Of a stretch of 64,000 nt of DNA, positions 23,379 through 31,000 are shown one piece after another; the stretch's first letter is position 1, and each line of letters begins with the position of its first letter. The notes under the pieces are model-generated. The model worked only from the letters and a program-made list of their open reading frames with translations, had not been told where the DNA came from and did no database searches. A program made the position numbers and the translations under genes. The stretch covers positions 14,964,433 through 15,028,432 of the forward strand of contig NC_068347.1 in NCBI RefSeq assembly GCF_014633365.1. The letters are read 5' to 3'. This stretch comes from Diospyros lotus (Eukaryota > Streptophyta > Magnoliopsida > Ericales > Ebenaceae).

Positions 23379-23804
23379 TAAGAATTACCTTGAATCAGTG
23401 TGATTCAAGGGCGAACAGAGAGAGAAAGTGAGGAAGGAGAAGCAGAGATGCAAGAAAGGGAGGAGAATACGAGAACAGAGAGTTGTAGAGGGAGATTAAT
23501 GGAGAAAAAGTTCTAATCATTTAATATGCTCTCCCAAAAGGTTGGAAGAGTTAATATACTCACTCGGGTGAGGTCAGAATCACGCCCACTCAAGCAGTTA
23601 CAACCGATAGCCTTGTCCTTTTCCCTAACAGATTCTCTTGTCCTTTTCCTTAGGCCTTACACATGGCCTGACATCCTGACCAATTGCTAGCTAGAATGGA
23701 AATACAATAACGGAAATAAAGCAACTACAATGTAGCAGAAAATAACCATGCTGACAGTAAATATATAGGAAGCAAAAAATTTAAAAGATGGCATGTCCGT
23801 GACA
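23363..23804 (-). repeat. 5' LTR of the 5.5-kb gypsy
   Basis: A 442-bp LTR. Relative to the 3' copy it contains a short duplication around TTGTCCTTTTCC (about 23,608 and 23,639). The adjoining TTGGTATCAGAGCTCGATTC at 23,362-23,343 is the primer-binding site and fixes the element's orientation as minus. Confidence 0.95.
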
Positions 23805-23809
23805 CTCCT

Positions 23810-24150
23810 CTTTCGGGGCCAGTATTGATGAGATGACCTATCTTTCCACGTCCTTTAAAAAACGAACGAACCACCGGACTCCATTGTAGGTAGTTAGTTC
23901 TATCAAGATGATAGAGAGGGTTCATATCCTAGAAATCATTCCCCGTTCCTAGGGCGGTGAAGGTCGCTAGTGTGGCCAAAGAGTCACCCATAGCAGTCGA
24001 AGTAGTATCAATAGAAGTAGTCGACATTTTGTGAAGAAGAAGAAAGAACAAATAAGAGGAACTGCAATGAAGGCAGAACTGTAGGAATGTGGTGGTGATT
24101 AAGGCCGGAAAGAGAGAAGAGAAGACCTAGGAAAGTGGCTCTGATACCAT
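23810..24150 (-). pseudogene. Copia gag N-terminus and leader
   Basis: The minus strand has MNPLYHLDRTNYLQWSPVVR at about 23,923, followed by SFFKGRGKIGHLINTG, the N-terminal signature of copia gag. It is interrupted at 23,809 by the gypsy TSD and continues at 18,270. Upstream toward the LTR lies the translation start region and a leader with the tRNA-Met primer site at 24,150-24,138. Confidence 0.85.
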
Positions 24151-24415
24151 GAAGTTTTTCTGAAATTTCTTCTCATACTCAGAACTGATTACAACAGGAT
24201 TTAAAGGTGAATCCCAAACCTGTATAGGAAACTAGAAAAACTACCTAAGAAGAAAACTAACTAATAAGGAAATCTATACATTAGGAAACTGCCTAATAAA
24301 GGAAAAAATACCTATACACTAAACACCTTTACATTAGGAAACTAGAATCCTAGTATCCCCTAAATTAAGCAAACAAAATAACTTAAAATAACCACATACT
24401 CTGCAGCAGTCAACA
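24151..24415 (-). repeat. Copia 5' LTR (about 265 bp)
   Basis: On the minus strand the sequence starts TGTTGACTGCTGCAGAG (24,415) and ends AAAAACTTCA just before TGGTATCAGAGCC. The TGTTG start and the primer site are typical for copia. It carries repeated CCTAAT/TAGGAAAC motifs. The partner LTR is not in the window. The right edge could be two or three bases different. Confidence 0.75.
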
Positions 24416-24808
24416 CATATTTGTACATGCACGCACATAATATCTATTATATATACTGGTGTATGTATTCATGGAGAGGAGACGGAGGAGGAAAAGAGTC
24501 GAGAAGCATACAGTAGCAAGACGACATTGAGTAACAAACAAGTAAAATCAACCAGCACTACCAAAGCAACATTTAATCGAAGTGAAAATCCAAACGCCAG
24601 CGAGACAAACAATAATGAAATGAATCAATATGTAACAACCAAATTTAGCAACGGGGTGGCCCAAAAACTGAGACAAACAAGCAGCATCAGAGACGAAGAT
24701 CAGCAATGCAGCTAAGAAAAAGGTCAAACGTCGTTCTTCCGAATAAAAGTTAAGAAACAGGCGCAGAGCTAGAAGAAGTAAACCAGCGAATGCGTGATAT
24801 GCATATAC
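24416..24808. other. Host intron end, no gene
   Basis: The right-hand, donor-side remnant of the proposed AGO6 5' UTR intron. It is AT-rich with no transposon signature and no convincing ORF. It includes the donor GTATATGCATATCACG on the minus strand at 24,808-24,793. Confidence 0.5.
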
Positions 24809-24985
24809 CTTATACCATGCGTACGAGTGAAATCCGTAAAAGAAGGAAGAAGCGCTCCTCCTGAATTAGGGTTTCAAAATCAGAGAGCGAAAACTGAAAC
24901 TGAATGCAAAGAGGCTATCTGCGTCTCTCTCTAGCAGCTTGCAGAGTCGTGAAGATTTGAAAGGAGGAGAGAAAATGTGGAGGGA
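24809..24985 (-). other. Putative non-coding first exon (5' UTR) of the AGO6-like gene
   Basis: The minus strand has CT-rich leader sequence (CTTTCCCTCCACATTTTCTC, then GAAACCCTAATTCAGGAGG), typical of plant 5' UTRs. It ends at CGCATGGTATAAG with the donor GTATATGC. A TATA-like CATAAAATTCCC lies at about 25,013-25,002, roughly 30 bases before the suggested start. The assignment to AGO6 rests on strand, the free acceptor at 3,625 and the lack of another candidate. It contains an ATG near 24,818 that would make only a short upstream ORF. Confidence 0.55.
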
Positions 24986-26214
24986 AAGAGTCTCTTAACT
25001 TTGGGAATTTTATGGGTTTACTGCCATGTATACACGAGAATTTTGGCTACAGCCGTCTGATTGTGGTTGGGTTGTGACATTGTAAAAATTGCAAAACATA
25101 ATAAATGCCAATTAATTTTGGCCATAACTAGAATTCTAATTTTTAATGTCAAAAACAGCCGGAAAGCTCAACTGACGAAGGGTTGTGAACAAGGTAGCAC
25201 GGTCACGTTGATGTCGCGTGAAGCACTGGATAATTGCACTTCGACACCGATGCGTTGTTTGCCAGGAGTCCTACTTCTCCTTTCGTTGCTCCATTAGGCA
25301 ATTTATGGCGCGTGGCGGACACACTTGGTCGCTGGGCCGATGTGATGATCAAGCTGGTAGTTCATCGCCACGCGTTTTGTGACGAGCATGGCCCACCAAT
25401 GCGTCCGTTTTGGAAAGAAAATGCGTCCTATATAGGGAAGATATTGTGCGTCTATTTATTTATTTAATAAGTGCTTAAAATACATTGTATATTTATATTC
25501 TTTAAGTATAAATTTTTAAAGTTATTTTAATTCTAAGTGAATAATTTGAGATCTTTTTTATAGAAAAATTAAACTCATTTATTAACTTCTTGTTATCCCT
25601 ACTCAAAAGTTATGAGTCGAATATTAATTTTTTTTAAGTATAAAACTTCACTTTACATTCTTCAAATTTAATCTTTTAGCTCATTCATCCTTTAAATTTC
25701 AAAATTCGATCAATCAAATTTTGAATTTTTCAAATTAGCCACAATGCCTCATTCTAGCCCGTGGCTAATTTTAAAATTTTCAAGAATTAATTAGATAAAT
25801 CTTAAATTTAGTAATCTCAAAACTAAAATTTCATCGCACTTTATTACTTTAACCCTCTATTTGATATGTTTGAATATCTTGAGGTAAAATATAAAGATTT
25901 AAGTAAGGCTTAGAACAAATTTATAAATAAATTTAAATGACAGTATATCATGTTTTCATGTCATTAATTACCACCATGTGACATGGGGATTCCATCATAT
26001 AGGTAAAAATAACAAATGAACCAACTGTTTTCACCAATTAGAACATGACTATCATGCATGGATTTGTTACTAAATACAATTATCCATAAATAATGTTCGA
26101 AAACATAAATAGAAGATATGATATAAAATCATCACATGATGTTGAAATATATCCCATTATGATCAACATGAGATAAAAAAAAAAAAAGGATAACTACATA
26201 TATAGATTTGTTAT
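24986..26214. promoter_or_regulatory. Upstream/intergenic region of the AGO6-like gene
   Basis: About 1.2 kb. The first 450 bases are of average GC content and would include the AGO6 promoter (TATA-like element at about 25,002-25,013 on the minus strand). The remainder, from about 25,440, is very AT-rich with poly-T/A runs. Short ORFs at 25,061-25,467 have no recognisable similarity. No transposon ends were found. Confidence 0.45.
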
Positions 26215-27315
26215 TGATGTACCCGGGAAGACGAAGCGGATATCTGATTAAGTGCAGGCCCCAATTCGCTGGGATGAAACGAAGCCGGGGGGTCGAGAAA
26301 GACCCACTTAGCATAACCGAGTGGGGTGCCACTCGGTTGCCTGAGTGCCCGAGCCCCCGCTCGGTGCAACCGAGTGGACCCCCACTGGGTTGCATCGAGT
26401 GGAGGGCCACTCAATTGTGCCAAGTGGCCCTCGTTCTTAGCTCGGCCTAGCCGAGTGGGGTCCACTCGGTTAGGCCAAAGGATCCCACTCGGGGGAGCAA
26501 CCGAGTGAGGGTCACTCGGTCATACTGAGTGACCTTCCGGGGTTGCTAATTTTTGATCAAATCGCCCAATCCAACCGAGTGGCCCCCTCTCTCGTCAACC
26601 AAATGACCTCTAGAAATCTCGGAATGGGCCACAAAATCTCTGGAATAGGCCGCGAGATTCTCGCCGAAAATATCGCGAGGCTTCTCTCTCTCCTCCACTA
26701 TAAATATGAGACCCTGCCTTCATCACAATGTACGCAATTTTGAGTAATTGAAGTACAATTTTCTCATTTTTTCTCGATATTTGACTTAAGCATCGGAGGG
26801 TTTGCGCGGGGACCCCCTCCCACGTCCTAACGGTGCTCTTGTTTTGTAGGCCACTCGTCACCTTCAGGTTACTCGGTCAGCAAGGCCACTCATTGCCCCC
26901 AGGTCACTCGGTCATCTTGGCCACTCGTCACCCTCAGTTCACTCGGTCACCTTGGCCACTCGTCACCTTCAGGTCACTCGGTCAGCAAGGTCACTCGTCG
27001 CCCTTAAGTCACTCGGTCACCTTGGCCACTCGTCACTCTCAGGTCACTCGATCATCTTGGCCACTCGTCACCCTCAGGTCACTCAATCATTTTGGGCCAC
27101 CAGATCATTTTTGGCCACCAGATCATTTTAGGCCACCATATCACTTGGCCATCAGTTCATCAGCCTTATCAGACCATCAGCTCTATCGGATTACCAGATC
27201 TGGACCTCTACCAGATTTAGTTACTCGTCAAGATTCTCATCAGTGAAGGCACGACTCCCAAGACTTTTGCGTCTGTCCGCAATTAAAAATAGATTGTTGT
27301 ATTTTGGCAACAACA
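26215..27315 (+). repeat. 5' LTR of the first Tat element
   Basis: A 1,101-bp LTR. The U3 part (to about 26,690) contains many copies of CCGAGTGG or its complement, often as inverted pairs. A TATA box (CTATAAATAT) lies at 26,698-26,707. The transcribed part contains a run of 35-bp repeats (about 26,851-27,095). It ends TTTTGGCAACAACA at 27,315. It differs visibly from the 3' LTR at many positions, more than the nested insertions' LTRs differ from each other, so it is comparatively old. Confidence 0.93.
26851..27095 (+). repeat. 35-bp tandem repeats in the LTR transcribed region
   Basis: The unit is about 35 bp: GGCCACTCGTCACCCTCAGG followed by TCACTCGGTCACCTT, with variants (GTCAGCAAG for GTCACCTTG). 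There are about seven copies here. Equivalent arrays lie at 40,650-40,935 and 55,273-55,530 with different copy numbers. The repeats continue as a degenerate GGCCACCAGATCATTTT series. Confidence 0.9.
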
Positions 27316-27335
27316 ATTGGCGTCATCTGTGGGAA
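27316..27335 (+). promoter_or_regulatory. Primer-binding site of the first Tat element
   Basis: ATTGGCGTCATCTGTGGGAA directly follows the LTR. The second copy at 55,740 has ATTGGTGCCGTCTATGGGAA. Both resemble the plant gypsy non-Met primer site TGGCGCCGT..GGG with scattered mutations. I cannot name the tRNA with certainty. Confidence 0.75.
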
Positions 27336-27652
27336 ACGCAAGATAAAAAGTCAACTTAAGAATGGCAAACACCCGTGGACACCGACGAACCTTCTCTCAA
27401 GGCGTAGAAACACGCCTACCACCACGGAACTCTCAGCAATAAGAAGCACATCTTCCCCCTCATAATGCTCAACCACAAGGAGATGATCGCTCTGTTTCCC
27501 CCATCCAGCAGGTGGGGAACCAATCAGTCCCACCTCCACTTAACATCGGCTCAGGGCCACTTCCTACTGGTCAAGTTGGGACTTCACGACAGCCACCGCG
27601 TACGGTCTCGTGGGAAGAGTATGAAGCATTGAGATAGCAACACGTTAAGGGC

Positions 27653-28980
27653 ATGCAGGTACTTCAAGACATGGCTGGTGTACTCCAAAGTATGATGCCT
27701 AGAGAGACGTTGCCTGATACTTTGAAAAAGTTTATGCCACCCCCTGAACCTCAGCCCGAGGTGGGAGCTGATTCTTATCAAGAGGCCACTCTTGATTCTC
27801 CTTCCCGATCTACTCCTCGACAGAAGGATAAGCCCAGATCACCACCACCAAGAAGGAACCCTCATTCCGTGCCTCGAAGAAATGAAAACCCAAGAATGGA
27901 AAACAGGATAGAAGCCCTCAAAGGCGGAGGTATCATGAAACAGTGGCCAGTACACCAACAAGACATGACAATCAAACAACAACTAGTATGCGTGATGACA
28001 TGAAAAGAGTAGTAGAAGAGGTGCTTGAGCGAAAAAAGTTAATCCCTGCAACAGAAGAGCACCAACGTAGAAAATGTCCTTTTACTGTAGATATATTGGA
28101 GAGGCCTCTGCCTCGAAAATTCAAAATGCCACAAATCACCCTCTACTCAGGAAAAGACGATTCATATGATCATGTTCAGAATTATGAGTCACTGATGATA
28201 TTGCATGGATGGGACAACGACATAATGTGCCGAGCTTTTTCCTTAACACTATCAGGACACGCTTGAACATGGTTTAACAGCCTTCCAAAAGCCTTTATTT
28301 CATCATTTAGGCAGCTTAGAACATAATTTATCAAGGCTTTTGTGATTAACAGTCGAAGAAAAAAGGACGCCACATATTTGCTCAGCATACGACATGGGAA
28401 TAAGGAATTCTTACGTCAATTTGTGGATAGATTTCGCAACGCTACTCTTGAAGTCCCTAATTTGCCGGCCCAAGTGGCAGTGTCTGCTATGCTCCAAGGG
28501 ACACGTCTCGCCTCTCTCCAAGAATCACTTTCTCTAGACCCTCCAACGTCCCTGGCCGATTTATTTGTCAGAGCAAACCGGTATATCCTCCACACTGAAA
28601 TTATGAGGAATGTGGTGGGGAATGAAGACAAAGAAAGGAAGAGAAAGGAACGTGAAGGAGAAGAAGAGTCTATTCGACGACAGGAAAGGGTTAGGAGACC
28701 GGATGTACCTAAACCTCATTTTAATCATTACACACGGCTTTTACAGCCCCGATCAACTATATTAGCCTCAGTAGAGAGAAAAGGACTCCTTAAACTACCT
28801 CGTAGAGTTGACCAACCTATGAGAAAAAATCAAGAAGAGTATTGCAGATATCATCAAACTCGGGGACATTCCACTGATCATTGCAGAGAATTGAAGAATT
28901 AGATTGAGATGCTCATTCTAGAGGGGCACTTGCAAAGATATGTGATAAATGAGGGAGAAGAAAATAGGGAACCCTAGCAA
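27653..28980 (+). pseudogene. Gag of the first Tat element
   Basis: The frame starts near 27,610 and encodes a Pro/Arg-rich stretch, then FKMPQITLYSGKDDSYDHVQ at about 28,120. ALTLSGHA-like FSLTLSGHA follows and is stopped by a TGA at 28,264. The frame continues with INSRRKKDATYLLSIRHGNK and FVDRFRNATLEVPNLPAQ from 28,342. A C-x2-H-type knuckle CRYHQTRGHSTDHCRELKN (about 28,843) ends the capsid part before TAG at 28,900. Frameshifts (about 27,930) and three or more stops break it. It is nearly identical in layout to 56,054-57,490. Confidence 0.88.
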
Positions 28981-29249
28981 AGGGAAGATAGACATGATGG
29001 GCATGAAATGCCAAACCCGAGGCAACAAGAGAGAGGAAGAGATCATAGGCAAGATACTCATTTAGACAATGAACCGACTCAACAAGCCATTCACATTATT
29101 TCAGGTGGGGAAACCCTAGGTGGGGACACATCAGCCTCCCAAAAGAAATACGCCCGTCAAGCCTACCAAGTTAATTCAGTGATGGAAGTAAGAGATGATG
29201 AAGAGCCAATCACCTTCGCCCCAACCGATCGAGGTGATATAATATTCCC

Positions 29250-30150
29250 GCATGATGATTCCATGGTTATTTCAGCAGTCGTGGCTAAGCACCCTATTAG
29301 TAGAATTTTGGTTGTAACATCCCGTTCGAGCGATAGGAAGGATCAGAACAACTTACCTTGATGGGCCTACGCGAACTTCCCAGGGGGTCACCCATCCTTG
29401 GATTACCCCAGGTTAAGCACGCTTAACTTGGGAGTTCTTTGCCAACATTCAGCCCAAAAGGTATCCAGCTGGTGTTGTTTCCTTTCTTACACTATCCTCG
29501 ATATATACTAACTTCTCTAGGCTCTCGGGGTATTACATTCCCCCCCTTAAGCACATGACGTCCTCGTCATGCGACCTTACAACCTGTCCCAGATCTCCCC
29601 CCTTTGCATGGTCGATGTGGGATTCGCCTAAAGTGCCTACATGCACCCCCCATAGGGGCCTACACACACCCCCCTCAGGACTCAGCCTCCTAGCTGAGGT
29701 TTGCCCCACCATCGCACTCAGAGGCTCGGGGGTTGATTCTGATACCACCTGTAACATCCCGTTCGAGCGATAGGAAGGATCGGAACAACTTACCCTGATG
29801 GGTCTACGCGAACTTCCCAGGGGGTCACCCATCCTTGGATTACCCCAGGTTAAGCACGCTTAACTTGGGAGTTCTTTGCCAACATTCAACCCAAAAGGTA
29901 TCCAGCTGGTGTTGTTTCCTTTCTTACACTATCCTCGATATATACTAACTTCTCTGGGCTCTCGGGGTATTACATTGGTAAATAGTGGCAGTTCTGTCAA
30001 TTTGATCTACTGGAACTGTTTTGAGCAAATGCATTTATCTCATGATCGATTGAAGAAAGTGTCCTCACCCCTGTATAGCTTCACTGGAGAAGCGATCCCA
30101 GTTGCAGGATCTATTTAGTTACCTATCACGTTAGGTGTAGACCCCCAACT
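29250..30150 (+). pseudogene. Tat protease, split by Cassandra
   Basis: Upstream sequence reads MVISAVVAKHPISRILV to 29,312. After the Cassandra element it resumes at 29,980 as NSGSSVNLIYWNCFEQMHLS, where the catalytic motif D-S-G has become N-S-G (the uninterrupted copy at 57,742 keeps DSGSS). It continues with SPLYSFTGEAIPVAGSI, a stop at 30,116, and GVDPQ. This is the retroviral-type aspartic protease that would cut the polyprotein. It is doubly inactivated, by insertion and by loss of the Asp. Confidence 0.88.
29313..29974 (-). mobile_element. Cassandra TRIM retrotransposon with 5S rRNA-like LTRs
   Basis: Two 225-bp LTRs (29,313-29,537 and 29,750-29,974), TGTAACATCCCG...GGGGTATTACA, differ at about five positions and enclose 212 bp. 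TSD TTGGT is perfect (29,308-29,312 and 29,975-29,979). On the minus strand the right LTR is followed by GGTGGTATCAGAATC, a tRNA-Met primer site, so the element is on the minus strand. Read on the minus strand each LTR contains 5S rRNA promoter elements: AAGCGTGCTTAA and then GGATGGGTGACC plus CTGGGAAGTTCGCGT (plus-strand positions 29,366-29,420 and 29,803-29,857). That is diagnostic of Cassandra TRIMs. It encodes nothing and interrupts the Tat protease at ILV/DSGSS. Confidence 0.97.
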
Positions 30151-30172
30151 CGTAACTCGACAAGCAAATTTT

Positions 30173-30976
30173 ATGGTGGTTAAAACATTCTCGGCAGCAT
30201 ATAATATGATTTTGGGTCGCCCGTTACTCAATGATCTAAGGGCCACGGTATCCTCATGCTATTTATTGATGAAATTCCCCACGCCCACCAGAGTGGGACA
30301 GGTTCGAGGAGATCAAAAGAAAGCACGAACTTGTTATGTGTCATCTACAAAAAGGAAAAGAGCTGAAGAAACCTTATCCATAGCCGAGAAAGCCATATAT
30401 AAATCCTTGGAAGAAGGAGCCACACGCAAACCCTAGCTTGTTGAAGAATTAGAGGCAGTCCATCTGAGTGAAGCAGATTCTGAAAAAGTACCATATGTGG
30501 GTTCCCAACTTTCGAAACATATAAAAGAAGAAATCACAAGATGCCTGCGAGAAAATTCAGACGTATTTGCTTGAAAACCAAAATATATGCCAGGAATCAG
30601 TCCAGAAGTGATATGTCACCACTTGAATGTGGATCCCCAGTTCAAGCCAGTCCGACAAAAGAAGCGAAACATTACCCCTAATAAGCTACACGCATTAGAA
30701 GATGAAGTTGACAAACTGCTAAGGGCAGGCTTCATTCGAGAAGTATTATATCCAGAGTGGTTGGCCAATGTTATGGTCCCGAAACCTAATGGAAAATGGC
30801 ATGTCTGTGTGGATTTCACCAATCTCAATAAGGCATGCCCCAAAGACTCATACCCACTACCTCAGATCGACCGTCTCGTGGACGAAACGTCTGGATACTA
30901 GTTTTTGAGCTTCTTGGATGCTTTCTCGGGATATCACCAAATAATGATGTACCCTCCAGACCAAGAGAAGACGTCA
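30173..30976 (+). pseudogene. Tat RT, N-terminal part
   Basis: After FSAAYNMILGRPLLNDLRA (30,185) comes a linker with stops. The RT domain then starts with MPGISPEVICHHLNVDP (30,587) and includes KLLRAGFIREVLYPEWLANV, MVPKPNGKWHVCVDFTNLNK and KDSYPLPQIDRLVDETSGY, ending at TAG 30,899. FLDAFSGYHQIMMYPPDQEK continues beyond it, up to the solo LTR at 31,001. Confidence 0.9.
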
Positions 30977-31000
30977 TTTATCACTGAAAAGGGGACATAC

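Larger units (their letters stand above)
18271..23804 (-). mobile_element. Full-length Ty3/gypsy chromovirus (5.5 kb), coding frames decayed
   Basis: LTRs at 23,363-23,804 (5', 442 bp) and 18,271-18,695 (3', 425 bp) start TGTCACGGACATG and end CACCGTGACA on the minus strand. The TSD CTCCT (18,266-18,270 and 23,805-23,809) is perfect. PBS TTGGTATCAGAGCTC follows the 5' LTR, and a polypurine tract precedes the 3' LTR (about 18,696-18,712). About a dozen substitutions and two indels separate the LTRs. Gene order is gag, protease, RT, RNase H, integrase, chromodomain. The size, short LTRs and chromodomain suggest a Reina-like chromovirus (inference). It sits in the copia gag. Confidence 0.95.
15776..24415 (-). 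mobile_element. Ty1/copia element, split by hAT and gypsy insertions, 3' part lost
   Basis: Read on the minus strand: LTR 24,415-24,151 ending next to TGGTATCAGAGCC; gag start at about 23,925 (DRTNYLQWSPVVRSFFKGRG); gag continuing after the gypsy at 18,265; zinc knuckle and protease at 17,640-17,340; then, after the hAT element, GAG-pre-integrase (16,605-16,060); and the start of integrase (about 16,040-15,780). RT, RNase H and the 3' LTR are missing. Frameshifts and stops are frequent. The two insertions can be removed cleanly at their TSDs, which confirms that this is one old element. Confidence 0.85.
3625..24808 (-). other. Predicted 21-kb 5' UTR intron of the AGO6-like gene
   Basis: Acceptor TTACTTCAG lies 4 bases upstream of the AGO6-like ATG (AG at 3626/3625). 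A donor AAG/GTATATGC is found at 24,809/24,808 at the edge of a leader-like exon on the same strand. Between them the only host-like sequence is 3,625-4,075 and 24,416-24,808. The rest is nested transposons. AGO4-class genes often have a 5' UTR intron (family knowledge); the 21-kb size here is an inference from the two splice sites and the absence of any other minus-strand host gene between them. An unspliced start in 3,625-4,075 is the alternative. Confidence 0.6.

Noticed and set aside
4918..24415. A separate host gene nested in the intron
   Set aside because: Every longer frame matched gag, integrase, RT or copia domains, except the 8.3-10.7 kb ORF, which is tied to an LTR and polypurine tract.
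24527..24715. 62-codon plus-strand ORF
   Set aside because: Low-complexity Asn/Ser/Thr composition, within the proposed intron, no similarity seen.
25061..25467. Small plus-strand ORFs upstream of the AGO6-like gene
   Set aside because: Overlapping short frames with no recognisable similarity or consistent codon use; probably promoter/intergenic DNA.
26851..27095. CRISPR-like repeat array
   Set aside because: The 35-bp units are contiguous with no unique spacers and sit in LTRs of a plant retrotransposon.
29366..29420. 5S rRNA gene
   Set aside because: The 5S-like segment is partial, diverged and repeated in both LTRs of a complete TRIM with a TSD, so it is a Cassandra LTR and not an rRNA gene.
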